64,000 nt of DNA from Pseudomonas protegens (GCF_013407925.2 NZ_CP060201.1:5503001-5567000); one strand, 5' to 3'. Shown: positions 34,207 through 42,663, numbered from the stretch's first letter. The notes: generated by a model not told the origin, from the letters alone. Numbers and translations: made by a program.

Positions 34207-34916
34207 CTGTTCCTCACCCATTCCTGGGCCGAACGCCACAGGCAGATCCCCAGGAAATAGGCCGAGGCCGCCAGCCACAGGCCCATGATCGACGGGCTGT
34301 GCAATGGGTGGCTGAGGATCAGCAGCGCGCCACTGAGCAGCCAGACGAAGGTCACGATGATGTTCAGCCCCATCCACTTGCGCACCCGGAACGGATGCAG
34401 GAACTGCAGCCGAGTGGCGGTCAGCAAGGCCAGGGCGAAGATGCTCAGCAAGCTCAGCCAGGGGCCGGGCTCGATCAGGTAGAAACACAGGGCGACCACG
34501 TTCCAGGCCGCGGGAAAACCCTGGAAGTAGTTATCGTGGCTCTTCATGTTGACGTTGCAGAAGCACAGCAGCGATGACAGCAGGATCAGCGAGGTAGCCA
34601 GCAGCGCGCTGTACTCCGGCAGGGGAATGTAGCGGTAGATGAACAGCGCCGGAATGAACACGTAGGTCAGGTAGTCGATCACCAGGTCCAGCACCGAGCC
34701 GTCGATGTTGGGCAGCACCGAGCGGGTGTTGACCTTGCGCGCCAGGGAGCCGTCGACGCCGTCCACCAGCAGCGCCACCCCCAGCCATAGCAGGCAGGCC
34801 TTGGGCTGGTTGTCGAACAGCGCCAGGGTGGCGAGCAGGGCACTGACCACACCGGTGGCGGTAAAGCCATGGGCGCCCCAGGCTTTGATTCTGGCGATCT
34901 GCAGGGTCGATATCAC
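34194..34916 (-). CDS. pcs: Phosphatidylcholine synthase
   Basis: The 240-residue polytopic protein carries the CDP-alcohol phosphotransferase signature DG-x2-AR followed by the G-x3-D-x3-D part (VDGSLAR ... GSVLDLVID). Its overall sequence (ARIKAWGAHGFTATGVVSALLATLALF) matches bacterial Pcs, which condenses choline with CDP-diacylglycerol to form phosphatidylcholine in the inner membrane. This is typical of host-associated pseudomonads and rhizobia. It is not linked here to choline-uptake genes. Confidence 0.92.
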   Translation of the reverse strand: MISTLQIARIKAWGAHGFTATGVVSALLATLALFDNQPKACLLWLGVALLVDGVDGSLARKVNTRSVLPNIDGSVLDLVIDYLTYVFIPALFIYRYIPLPEYSALLATSLILLSSLLCFCNVNMKSHDNYFQGFPAAWNVVALCFYLIEPGPWLSLLSIFALALLTATRLQFLHPFRVRKWMGLNIIVTFVWLLSGALLILSHPLHSPSIMGLWLAASAYFLGICLWRSAQEWVRNSGKL

Positions 34917-35137
34917 AGGGCGTGTCTCCGGCGGCTGAGGGGGCCTGTAGTGCCCGCGTTGCTCAAGGGCGGCGCGGGTCCAGGTTGCAGTAATCGACCG
35001 AGAAGCCTGGCAGAAGGTTCAGCGCGATCCTGCAAGCAGGCCCTTGTCGCAACCCTTGGCCGCCGCATGCCCGGCCTGGCCGGGGCCAGCGGTCGAGGGG
35101 ATTTTCAGAGTTTAGGCGCGATGGCCGAAGCAACAAG
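34917..35137. other. Intergenic region upstream of pcs
   Basis: No gene is visible. The segment should hold the pcs promoter (minus strand). No specific motif was recognised. Confidence 0.3.
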
Positions 35138-35176
35138 AAAAACGCCACCTGGCGTTGAAGGCCGGTGGCGTTTTTT
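35138..35176 (-). terminator. Terminator of ampC
   Basis: AAAAACGCCACC (35138-35149) pairs with GGTGGCGTTTTT (35164-35175) around a 14-base loop. On the minus strand the stem is followed by a T-run, about 40 bases after the ampC stop. Confidence 0.85.
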
Positions 35177-35214
35177 ATCGGGCGCAGCAGGGGGCACGGT
35201 GTTGTGCAGCTCGG

Positions 35215-36387
35215 TTACTTTGCCGCCTCCAGGGCGTTGAGCAGCGCATGGGCGGCCTTGATCCGTTCCTCGTTGGGGTAGTTCTTGTTGGCCAGCAGGA
35301 CGATGCCGATCTGCTTGCTCGGGACAAACACTACGTAAGCGCCGAAGCCGCTGGTGGAGCCGGTCTTGTTGTACAAGGCGTCGGCCTTGGGCGGTTGGGC
35401 TGGAGTCAGCCACTCTACCGGGTGCGGTTTGAGGGCCATTGGCGACGAGTTGCCTGCCATCAGCCGCGCCAGCGGCACCGGGTAGGCATAGCGTTCCCAG
35501 CCCAGGCCCTGGGTCATGTCGCCGACCCGGTAATAGCCGCTCTGGGTGCTGGCGATGGCTTTTTGCAGGGTGTCGTCCAACGGCTGCGGTTGCAGGTTGT
35601 CGGCAATGAACTGCAGCAGGTCCGGGGCACTGGTCTTGACCCCGTAGGCCTCGGCGTCCAAGGGACCTGGGCTGACCCGGATCGGCTTGTTCTGCTTGTC
35701 ATAGCCCTGGGCGTAGTGGGCCTGCTGCTCCTTGGGCACCCTGATGTAGCTGTGCTTGAGCCCCAGTTTGGGGAACAGGCTCTTTTCCAGCAGTTGATCG
35801 TAGGGCTGGCCCAGGCTGCGGGCGGCGAGGTAGCCGAGCAGGCCGATGCTGGGGTTGGAGTACAGGCGCTGGGTGCCCGGGCTGAAGGTGGGCTTCCAGG
35901 TGTTGTAGTAATCCAGGATCTTGTCTTCGCCCTGGACCTCATCGGGGAACTGCAGCGGCAGGCCACCGGCACTGTAGGTGCCCAACTGCAACAGGCTGAT
36001 GCCGTCGAAGGCGCTGCCGCGCAGGGCCGGCCAGTACTGGCTGGCTTGGTCCTCGAGGGCCAGCTTGCCGCTGGCCTGGGCGTAGCCGGCCAGGGTCGCG
36101 CTGAAGGTCTTGCTCACCGAACCCACTTCGAACAGGGTGTCGTTGTCCACCGGCTGTTGATTGTCCTTGGAGGCAAGGCCGTAGTTAAAGTAATGTCGCT
36201 TGCCGTTGGCGATGATCGCCACTGCCATGCCTGGAATGTCCTGCTGCTGCATCAGCGGACGGATAGTGGCATCCACGGATGTTTTCAGGCGGCTGTCCTG
36301 GGGGTTCTCGGCCAGGGCGTCGACGCTGCCGAGGAGCAGTACACAGGCGCTGATGATGCCTAATCCGGTTGAGGTTTTATGGCGCAT
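35215..36387 (-). CDS. ampC: Class C beta-lactamase AmpC
   Basis: The 390-residue precursor has a signal peptide (ends near SVDALAEN, residue 26). The class C active-site motifs are Ser90-Val-Ser-Lys93, Tyr176-Ser-Asn178 and Lys341-Thr-Gly. It hydrolyses penicillins and cephalosporins in the periplasm. The gene is divergent from ampR, the canonical inducible arrangement driven by cell-wall fragments. The start MRHKTS is chosen because it gives a normal signal peptide; the frame is open further upstream. Confidence 0.95.
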   Translation of the reverse strand: MRHKTSTGLGIISACVLLLGSVDALAENPQDSRLKTSVDATIRPLMQQQDIPGMAVAIIANGKRHYFNYGLASKDNQQPVDNDTLFEVGSVSKTFSATLAGYAQASGKLALEDQASQYWPALRGSAFDGISLLQLGTYSAGGLPLQFPDEVQGEDKILDYYNTWKPTFSPGTQRLYSNPSIGLLGYLAARSLGQPYDQLLEKSLFPKLGLKHSYIRVPKEQQAHYAQGYDKQNKPIRVSPGPLDAEAYGVKTSAPDLLQFIADNLQPQPLDDTLQKAIASTQSGYYRVGDMTQGLGWERYAYPVPLARLMAGNSSPMALKPHPVEWLTPAQPPKADALYNKTGSTSGFGAYVVFVPSKQIGIVLLANKNYPNEERIKAAHALLNALEAAK

Positions 36388-36611
36388 GATGGGCTGTTTT
36401 CCATGGGTTCTGATTTTTTTGCCGCCTATTCCCAGCGGCTTTCCGGCTTCGGGGTTCTTTGCGGAAACCCCGGGGCGCAGTGCTCGCGGAGTCTTCCCGG
36501 GAAGGGCGAACGTGGTCAGCGCTGCGCGAGCGAGGCCAATGTAGGCAGTCTGCGCAGGATCGGCAAACGACGATATTTCGCAGGAGCCATTAGAAAAACT
36601 AGGGAATGCCC
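36388..36611. promoter_or_regulatory. ampC-ampR divergent promoter region
   Basis: About 220 bases separate the two starts. By family knowledge AmpR binds here to repress or activate ampC and to regulate itself. I could not single out the operator by eye. Confidence 0.6.
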
Positions 36612-37487
36612 ATGCTCCGTCCACACCTGCCCTTGAACGCGCTGCGGGCTTTCGAAGCCTCGGCCCGTCATTTGAGTTTCACCCGCGCGGCCATCGAGCT
36701 GTGCGTGACCCAGGCGGCGGTCAGCCATCAGGTCAAGAGCCTGGAGGCCCAGCTCAAGGTCACCCTGTTCAAGCGTCTGCCCCGGGGGCTGATGCTCACC
36801 AGCGAAGGCGAGACGCTGTTGCCGGTGCTGCGCGAGTGCTTTGACCGCATCGCCCAGACCCTCGGGCGCTTCGACGGCGGGCACTACCGCGAGGTGCTGA
36901 CGGTGGGCGCCGTAGGCACTTTCGCGGTCGGCTGGTTGCTGCCGCGCCTGGGGGACTTCCAGGCCCGCTATCCGTTTATCGACTTGCGCCTGAGCACCAA
37001 CAACAACCGGGTCGACGTGGCCGCCGAGGGCCTGGACTACGCCATCCGTTTTGGCACGGGAGCCTGGCACGGCATCGAGGCCCTGGAGCTGTTGCAGGCG
37101 CCGCTGTCGGTGCTGTGCGTGCCGGAGATCGCCCGTCAGTTGCACAGCCCGGCGGACCTATTGGGCCAGACCCTGCTGCGTTCCTACCGCACCGACGAGT
37201 GGCCGCAGTGGTTCCAGGCGGCGGGACTGGGCAGCAACAGCCTGCTGCCCCAGAGCATTGTCTTCGACTCGTCCCTGGGCATGCTCGAAGCCGCCCTGCA
37301 GGGCCTGGGCGTGGCCCTGGCGCCGCCCTTGATGTTTGCGCGGCAACTGGCCAGTGGCGCGGTGGTGCAGCCGTTTGACATCGGCATCGTCACCGGTAGC
37401 TATTGGCTGACGCGCTTGCAGTCGCGGGCGCAGACCCCCGCCATGGACGCCTTCAAGGCCTGGCTGCTGGAGGCGCTGGCGGCCTAG
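36612..37487 (+). CDS. ampR: LysR-type regulator AmpR
   Basis: The 291-residue protein beginning MLRPHLPLNALRAFEAS is close to P. aeruginosa AmpR, which starts at the equivalent residue. An ATG six bases upstream is possible, but AGGGA is better spaced for this one. The helix-turn-helix is ARHLSFTRAAIELCVTQAAVSHQV; the effector domain includes LSTNNNRVDVAAEGLDYAIRFG. AmpR switches between repressor and activator according to bound UDP-MurNAc-pentapeptide or anhydro-muropeptides. Adjacent divergent ampC confirms the role. Confidence 0.94.
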   Translation: MLRPHLPLNALRAFEASARHLSFTRAAIELCVTQAAVSHQVKSLEAQLKVTLFKRLPRGLMLTSEGETLLPVLRECFDRIAQTLGRFDGGHYREVLTVGAVGTFAVGWLLPRLGDFQARYPFIDLRLSTNNNRVDVAAEGLDYAIRFGTGAWHGIEALELLQAPLSVLCVPEIARQLHSPADLLGQTLLRSYRTDEWPQWFQAAGLGSNSLLPQSIVFDSSLGMLEAALQGLGVALAPPLMFARQLASGAVVQPFDIGIVTGSYWLTRLQSRAQTPAMDAFKAWLLEALAA

Positions 37488-37493
37488 GCCCCA

Positions 37494-37709
37494 TCAATAG
37501 CGCCAATGCCCCGGCGTCCAGACCCACTGGCCGGCGTGCCAGCGGTAATGCCCGGCGACCCAGTGGTAGTTCGGCGCCGGCGCTATCGGTATCACTTCAA
37601 CCATGGGCGGTGGTGGCGGCCGACGTGGATGGACCGGCTCCACTACGCAGCCGGCCAGGGTGCTGCCAAGCAAGGTGGCAATGAGGACGCTTTGGATAAC
37701 ACGGCGCAT
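37494..37709 (-). CDS. YXWXGXW-repeat lipoprotein
   Basis: The 71-residue precursor has a lipoprotein signal with lipobox LAGC at about residues 18-21. A Pro-rich linker follows, then aromatic repeats YHWVAGHYRWHAGQW and VWTPGHW. Such repeats occur in small surface or periplasmic proteins of unknown function. It lies downstream of the sigma-factor operon in the same direction, 94 bases after the CpxP-like gene, and a related repeat protein starts that operon. Confidence 0.75.
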   Translation of the reverse strand: MRRVIQSVLIATLLGSTLAGCVVEPVHPRRPPPPPMVEVIPIAPAPNYHWVAGHYRWHAGQWVWTPGHWRY

Positions 37710-37803
37710 GCTGGGTTTCCTTGAGAAGTGACAGTGAACCCGCGGTAATCGCGGGCGCTTGATCATTGAACGCGGCCCGGGGCTGAATCCGTCGCCGAGT
37801 CTT

Positions 37804-38283
37804 TCAATCGCGATTGGCCGCGCGGTTTTTCCCCGGGTTTCGCAGGTACATGGATTCCACCAGTTGCTGGCGCTCCCTGAGCGACAGGCCGCCGGCAAAA
37901 TTGGCCAGGGCCTCATCCACCCGGGCCCGCAGGGCGATGTCGGCCTCGCGGGATTTGCCCAGCTCGGCGTCCAGGGCACGGCGGTCCAGTGTTTCGGCCC
38001 CCAGCTCGCGAACCACCCCCTGGCGGGCCTCGCGCCCGGCAATGATCAGCGGCTGGCTGTCGATGCGGGTCTGGCGCAACAGTTGGCGCAACTGGCGCCG
38101 GCGTTCTTCCGGCATCTGCGCCATGGCTTGGCGCAGGCCCTGTTGCGGCATCGCCAGGACCTGGCTCGATTTGGGCTGGCCGAACCATTGGTAGAGGCCG
38201 CCGGCGACGCCGCCGATCAGGAACACGTTGAGCAGCAGCGACAGCAGCAGCAAGGTTTTCAGTGGGCGGGGGTACAGGTTCAC
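37804..38283 (-). CDS. Periplasmic CpxP/CnrX-like sensor protein lacking His and Cys
   Basis: The 159-residue protein has one N-terminal membrane anchor (residues 9-30). Its mainly helical periplasmic domain has the pattern of the periplasmic heavy-metal sensor/CpxP-Spy superfamily (MPEERRRQLRQLL, GLSLRERQQLVESMYL). There is not a single His or Cys, so the classical CnrX-type metal site is absent. Its start overlaps the stop of the preceding gene by four bases. The likely role is a periplasmic input to the anti-sigma/sigma pair encoded just upstream. Confidence 0.65.
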   Translation of the reverse strand: MNLYPRPLKTLLLLSLLLNVFLIGGVAGGLYQWFGQPKSSQVLAMPQQGLRQAMAQMPEERRRQLRQLLRQTRIDSQPLIIAGREARQGVVRELGAETLDRRALDAELGKSREADIALRARVDEALANFAGGLSLRERQQLVESMYLRNPGKNRAANRD

Positions 38284-38717
38284 TGTTCGGCCTCCTCGGC
38301 ATTGATGCTCAGGACGAATTCCGCGTCGCTCTGGTCCAGCACACTGGGCAAGGCCTCGGCGGAGGGCGGCAGCGGCAGGCTCAGGGTCACCGCCAGCATG
38401 CCGGCGGCGGCGCCGCTGAGGCCGACCCCGATCCAGCCCAGGGAGGTCAGCCAGCCGGCATAGCGCTGCCAGAGCGTCGGTGCCGGCGGGTGCAGCACTG
38501 CCGTGGCGATGATCTGCCGCACCAGTGCCGGGCTTGGTTCGGGCACCCGGTAACTGTCCAGCCGAGTGTCGAGCCAGCGCGCCTGTTGCAGCACTTGCCG
38601 GGCCGTGGCATGCCCGGTGTCGAGCAGGGCCTGGGCCTGGGCGCGCTCGGCGCTGGGCCAGCGTTGCAGGTCTGCGCCATAGGCGTCGGCCAGGTACGCA
38701 AAGCGTTCGGGGGTCAT
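38280..38717 (-). CDS. Single-pass membrane protein, candidate anti-sigma factor
   Basis: This 145-residue protein has about 85 cytoplasmic residues (MTPERFAYLADAYGADLQRWP), one membrane helix near residues 90-112 and a short acidic periplasmic tail. It matches no family I can name with confidence. Its four-base overlaps with the ECF sigma gene upstream and the CpxP-like gene downstream make an anti-sigma role the best inference. Confidence 0.6.
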   Translation of the reverse strand: MTPERFAYLADAYGADLQRWPSAERAQAQALLDTGHATARQVLQQARWLDTRLDSYRVPEPSPALVRQIIATAVLHPPAPTLWQRYAGWLTSLGWIGVGLSGAAAGMLAVTLSLPLPPSAEALPSVLDQSDAEFVLSINAEEAEQ

Positions 38718-39331
38718 GGTTTTCTCCTTCCTGAGAGGTCCGCGCCGGGGGCCTCGGCGAGGTGGCTGCGCAGGGTGCGTCGGGCCCGCGACAGCAGGCT
38801 TTCCAGGGCCTCGACGCTGATGTTCATCAGCGCGGCGGCCTCGGTGTTGGACAGCTCCTGGTAGTACTGCAGGACGATCGCCTCGCGCTGGCGCTCCGGC
38901 AGCCGGTCCAGGGCCTGGGCCATGCGTCGCTGCTGGCTTTGGGCTTCCAGCTGCTGTTCCGGCGTGGGGCCGCTGTCCGGCGCCTCGATGGCCTCCTCGC
39001 TGTCGGCTTGCAGGTGGTCCTTGCGCCGGCGCAGGCGGTCATAGCACAGGTTCAGAGCGACCCGGTGCAGCCAGGTGTCGAAGCGCGCCTGCTCGCTGCG
39101 CCAGTGCGCGGCCTGTTTCCAGATCCGCAGAAAACTCTCCTGGGCGATGTCCCGGGCTTCGTCGGCGTCACCCAGCAAGCGGCTGGCCAGGGCCAGCAGG
39201 CGCGGCAGCTTGCGGGTGACCATTTCTTGCACGGCCTGGGCGTCGTTGTTGCCGATGCGGGCCAGCAACTCCAGATCCGGGTCGGTTTCGTTCAAATCGG
39301 CGGTTCTCGCTGCGGTGATGGGGCGATCCAA
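38714..39331 (-). CDS. ECF-type RNA polymerase sigma factor
   Basis: The protein is up to 205 residues. Region 2 (RLLGDADEARDIAQESFLRIWKQAAHWR, RFDTWLHRVALNLCYDRLRRRK) and region 4 (LDRLPERQREAIVLQYYQELSNTEAAALMNISVEALESLLSRARRTLR) are complete. The frame has no ATG before region 2. The start must be TTG, at 39331 or at 39295; neither has a strong ribosome binding site, suggesting weak or coupled translation. A YXWXGXW-repeat gene ends 12 bases upstream. An anti-sigma-like gene overlaps its end. Confidence 0.87.
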   Translation of the reverse strand: MDRPITAARTADLNETDPDLELLARIGNNDAQAVQEMVTRKLPRLLALASRLLGDADEARDIAQESFLRIWKQAAHWRSEQARFDTWLHRVALNLCYDRLRRRKDHLQADSEEAIEAPDSGPTPEQQLEAQSQQRRMAQALDRLPERQREAIVLQYYQELSNTEAAALMNISVEALESLLSRARRTLRSHLAEAPGADLSGRRKP

Positions 39332-39343
39332 AAGAGCGCGTGT

Positions 39344-39661
39344 TCAACGCAGCCAATGGCCTTCGATCCAGTACCAGTTCGGCCCGCGGGCCTGCCAGTG
39401 CCCGGGCACCCACTGGCCACGGCGCATCACCGGCTGCCAGTGGCCCGGCACCCAGACATAGCCGCGTCCATGCCAGCGCCAGTGGCCGCGATCCCAGGCA
39501 TAACCGGGCCGGGCCATGGGCGCCGCTTCGTAGCGCATGGGCGGCGGAGCTTGTTGAATGATCACGGTCTGGGCGAAGACCGGGCTGCCGATCAGGGCCG
39601 TGAAGGCCAGGGGGATCAGCAGCAGGGTACGAAGACGTGGCAGACAACGGGCAAGCTTCAT
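39344..39661 (-). CDS. Exported YXWXGXW-repeat protein
   Basis: The 105-residue precursor has a signal peptide cleaved near SPVFAQ (residue 30). Five or so tryptophan-rich repeats follow (YAWDRGHWRWHGRGYVWVPGHW, QWVPGHW, WYWIEGHW). It is the first gene of the sigma-factor operon and ends 12 bases before the sigma start. The function is unknown. Placement suggests that it is controlled with, and perhaps by, the sigma factor. Confidence 0.75.
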   Translation of the reverse strand: MKLARCLPRLRTLLLIPLAFTALIGSPVFAQTVIIQQAPPPMRYEAAPMARPGYAWDRGHWRWHGRGYVWVPGHWQPVMRRGQWVPGHWQARGPNWYWIEGHWLR

Positions 39662-39954
39662 GATGACTCCTTCAGGCCTGCGTTCGCTGTTGAACGCAGC
39701 TGATGGGTTCAACGATAGATGGCCGAAGAATCCGTCGCGGGGAAATGAATTTTTATCCGGGCCCGGTTCAACCGCGGTTCAGCCAGCGGCCAGGGTTGCG
39801 ACACGGCGCGGGGCGCGGCGGATGAAAAAATTTCGGCGGTGGCGGCGACGGAAGTTGCCCGGGCGCGCCGTTCAATCGGTAACCCTGTGCAGCGCCGGCG
39901 AGGTTGGCCAGCGCCGCAGAGCGGTCGTATCACTGAACCCTTGAGGAATTCATC

Positions 39955-40071
39955 ATGTCCCGTCGTATTGCACTGCTGATTGTCATGGCCACGATGCTGT
40001 CTTTGGGGGGCTGCGTGGTTTACCCCGGGCACTATCACGGCTGCTGCTACCGCTATGGCTACTACCGCTAG
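39955..40071 (+). CDS. Tiny lipoprotein, 38 residues
   Basis: The ATG follows TTGAGGAATTC. The product MSRRIALLIVMATMLSLGGC has a complete lipoprotein signal with lipobox LGGC. Only about 18 residues are left after cleavage, rich in Tyr, His and Cys (YPGHYHGCCYRYGYYR). It is divergent from the YXWXGXW/sigma operon. The composition suggests metal binding or cell-surface packing, but the function is unknown. Confidence 0.6.
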   Translation: MSRRIALLIVMATMLSLGGCVVYPGHYHGCCYRYGYYR

Positions 40072-40207
40072 GGCGCGGGGCCGCGCGCCGGCGTGGCCCG
40101 GGGTGCTTGGCTAAGCCCCATGGGCCCGGCACAATCCTCGACCTTGCCGGGCAGGCAGCGGCGTCGCGCCGATGGCGGGCTTGCCCCGGGCGTGGGGAGG
40201 AAGGTGG

Positions 40208-41014
40208 ATGCCCGTCTTGAAACAGCAGGACCAGGACCCGGACGCGATTGCACGTCCGGTATGTGCCCTGCGCATCTCGACCCAAGAACAGCGCTGGGAA
40301 CGGCCATGGCACAGCCATCGCAAGGCCCAGCTGCTGTTTCCCGCGGGCGGCGTGCTCAGTTGCGAGAGCGCCGAAGGCCTGTGGCTGGCGCCGCCGCAGT
40401 GCGCGGTATGGATTCCCAGCGCGATCGAGCATCGGGTCCAGGGGCTGGAGAACGCCCAGGGCTATTGCCTGTTGGTCAAGCCCGAGCACGCCCGTTCGCT
40501 GCCTCAGGCCTGCTGCACCCTGGTGATGTCGCCGCTGTTGCAGGAGTTGCTCAAGCGCTGTGCGCAACTGCCGTTCCTGTATGACCAGGACGGCGCCGCC
40601 GGGCGCCTGGTCGCGGTGACCCTGGATGAGCTGGCGGTTGCGCCCCGCGAGCAGATCCACCTGCCCATGCCCCGGCACGCACAACTGCGGCGTCTGGCCC
40701 AGCAGATCCTTGAACAGCCGCAACGGCGCCTGAGCCTCGGGCAATGGGGCGAGCAGATCGGCCTCAGCGAACGCAGCCTGAGCCGCTTGATCGTGGCCGA
40801 GACCGGCCTGAGTTTCGGCCGCTGGCAGCGTCAGTTGCACATCCTCCTGGGGCTTGAGCAATTGGGCCGGGGCGACTCGGTGGAGCGTGTGGCCCTGACC
40901 CTGGGCTATGACAGCGCCAGCGCCTTTATCCGCATGTTCAAGAAAGCCGTGGGCCAGCCGCCGGGGCGGTTTTTTGCCGAACGTCGCCAAGCCCTGGAAA
41001 ACCACGCCCTGTAG
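40208..41014 (+). CDS. AraC-family transcriptional regulator
   Basis: The 268-residue protein starts at MPVLKQQDQ after GAGGAAGG. The N-terminal cupin-like sensor includes WHSHRKAQLLFPAGG. The C-terminal DNA-binding domain has the two AraC helix-turn-helix motifs (LGQWGEQIGLSERSLSRLI; SVERVALTLGYDSASAFIRMFKKAVGQPP). No clear target lies next to it; the genes around are unrelated. The ligand is unknown. Confidence 0.86.
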   Translation: MPVLKQQDQDPDAIARPVCALRISTQEQRWERPWHSHRKAQLLFPAGGVLSCESAEGLWLAPPQCAVWIPSAIEHRVQGLENAQGYCLLVKPEHARSLPQACCTLVMSPLLQELLKRCAQLPFLYDQDGAAGRLVAVTLDELAVAPREQIHLPMPRHAQLRRLAQQILEQPQRRLSLGQWGEQIGLSERSLSRLIVAETGLSFGRWQRQLHILLGLEQLGRGDSVERVALTLGYDSASAFIRMFKKAVGQPPGRFFAERRQALENHAL

Positions 41015-41235
41015 CCGCTGCCGAGCCCGCGAGGCTGCGAAAAGGCCCGCAGGGCCTTGCCTGGCGATGCCTCGTCAAACTCACGATCGCGGTGGCCGCC
41101 AGGTCAGAGTGCCGCCTGTGGCAGTGGCAATATCTGGCTGGATTGGTCAATAACTTGTCGATCTCGGCTGATGCGGACAATGTTTCTCGGGAAGATGATA
41201 AGCATTCTTGTTTGTTAGATTCTTGAGGTGTTCCC
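41015..41235. other. Intergenic region upstream of a hypothetical gene
   Basis: No gene is seen. The last 80 bases are relatively AT-rich and include TGATAAGCATTCTTG, a weak Fur-box-like sequence, before the downstream ATG. Confidence 0.25.
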
Positions 41236-41652
41236 ATGTACTTCGATCATCAGCATTTTCCCCTGGTCTGGATGCGTCGCGCCGAGGACGCAGGGCAGCC
41301 GGGCGTCGACCCTTTCCAGCAGTTGGAGGGGCTTATGCAGCGGGCCCAGGCCTTTGTCCTGATGAGTGATCTGATGCCTGAGCCCGAGCAGCGCAACAGC
41401 GCTCGGAGCCAGGCGTTGCTCAAGCAGGGTTCGTTGTGGATGAAGCGCAACAAGGCGGCGATCCGCCGCTGGATCAAGGCGATGATCGTCATTGCCCCGC
41501 AGCCGGAGACACAGGCCCGGGTCGAGGCGTTTGCCGACAGCTATGAAAAGTTCTGGGGCTATCCGCTGCTGCACAGTGCCTCGCCGCTGGCCGCAGCCGC
41601 CCTGGCCCAGCAGCTGCTGCGTCCGCCGCGAGTCAACCCGCACAACTGGTAG
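41236..41652 (+). CDS. Hypothetical protein, 138 residues
   Basis: I do not recognise the family. The protein is soluble, with a Trp/Lys-rich centre (LKQGSLWMKRNKAAIRRWIKAMIVI) and a C-terminal pattern EKFWGYPLLHSASPLAAAALAQQLL. TTGAGGTG precedes the ATG, and codon use matches its neighbours, so it looks like a real gene. It is convergent with a GNAT acetyltransferase gene. Confidence 0.65.
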   Translation: MYFDHQHFPLVWMRRAEDAGQPGVDPFQQLEGLMQRAQAFVLMSDLMPEPEQRNSARSQALLKQGSLWMKRNKAAIRRWIKAMIVIAPQPETQARVEAFADSYEKFWGYPLLHSASPLAAAALAQQLLRPPRVNPHNW

Positions 41653-41663
41653 TTCCAGCCACT

Positions 41664-42110
41664 TCAGCTGCGCAGGTGCTCGGGGAGGTTGGCGGTGAGC
41701 ACCTTGCCCATGCTGACCCGGGGTTCAACCTGATAACCCAGGGCCTGGTAGAAGCCCTGCACCGCGGCGTTGCTGCTGAGGATCTGCAGGTTGATCTTCA
41801 GGCAGCCACGGGCGCCCAGGGCCTGTTCGCCGTGGCGCACCAGGGCCCGGCCGGTGCCGAGTCGGCGCTGTTGCGGGTCCACCGCCAGGGAGTACAGCCA
41901 GCCACGGTGGCCGTCGTAGCCGGCCATCAGGGTGCCGATGACCTGCCCTGAGGCCAGGGCGACGAAGAACAGCCCGTCGTCCACGGCGAGCTTGCGCTCG
42001 ATGGCCAGCTCCGGGGTGTTGTGGACGCTGTCGTAACCGAAGACGCGTTTCCACAGCTCGATCACGGGCTGGCGGTGCTGGGTGTTGTCGTACTCGATCA
42101 GTTGGATCAT
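41664..42110 (-). CDS. GNAT-family N-acetyltransferase
   Basis: The 148-residue protein has the GNAT acetyl-CoA-binding motif A (LAVDPQQRRLGTGRALVRHGEQAL) and the typical C-terminal segment SSNAAVQGFYQALGYQVEPR. The acceptor substrate is unknown. It overlaps no other gene; a small exported-protein gene lies 50 bases upstream in the same direction, so co-transcription is possible. Confidence 0.85.
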   Translation of the reverse strand: MIQLIEYDNTQHRQPVIELWKRVFGYDSVHNTPELAIERKLAVDDGLFFVALASGQVIGTLMAGYDGHRGWLYSLAVDPQQRRLGTGRALVRHGEQALGARGCLKINLQILSSNAAVQGFYQALGYQVEPRVSMGKVLTANLPEHLRS

Positions 42111-42160
42111 GGCGTGGGCTCGGCAAGGGGGGAGCTATGGGCGGTGGCGGCTGGCAGGTT

Positions 42161-42604
42161 TCAGTCCTGATGGCCGGGCCAGGTTTCGGTGGGGAAGTAG
42201 GCCTCCAGCCCCGGCTCGCGGTGGTCCACGCCGTTCCGGGTCCAGTAGCAGCTCAGGCGCGAATAGTTGTCCAGGTCACCGCGGACCAGGCAGGTGGCGG
42301 CGTGCCCCGGCCAGTTGAAACGCAAGACATCGGCCTCGGCCATGCGGGCGCGTTCCACTTTGCCGACGGCGGTGGTGGTCTTGCCGTTGACGGTCTTGAC
42401 CAGGGTCAGGGCCTGGTTCTCGTAGCGGATCAGCGCAGTGCCGGCGTAGGTCGGGCCGCCGTCCGGCTCCTTGCCGATCAGCATGAACTGGCCGGGCACC
42501 ATGCTGTAGTAGATGTGCAGGTCCTGGTCCTGTTTTGGCGCGGCCTGGGCCGCGAGGCTGGCCAGCAGCAGGCCGAGAAGGGGGGCGCGGGAGAACGGCG
42601 GCAT
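42161..42604 (-). CDS. Hypothetical exported protein, 147 residues
   Basis: A signal peptide (LLGLLLASLAAQAA, cleavage near residue 22) is followed by a globular domain of about 125 residues with two cysteines (ATCLVRG, LSCYW) that could form a disulfide. The family was not recognised. The location is probably the periplasm. It may be co-transcribed with the downstream GNAT gene. Confidence 0.65.
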   Translation of the reverse strand: MPPFSRAPLLGLLLASLAAQAAPKQDQDLHIYYSMVPGQFMLIGKEPDGGPTYAGTALIRYENQALTLVKTVNGKTTTAVGKVERARMAEADVLRFNWPGHAATCLVRGDLDNYSRLSCYWTRNGVDHREPGLEAYFPTETWPGHQD

Positions 42605-42663
42605 TGGTGCTCACTCCTGTTGAGGCGGGGGGCATGATTCCAGACTTGGCGGGGCAGATAGTA

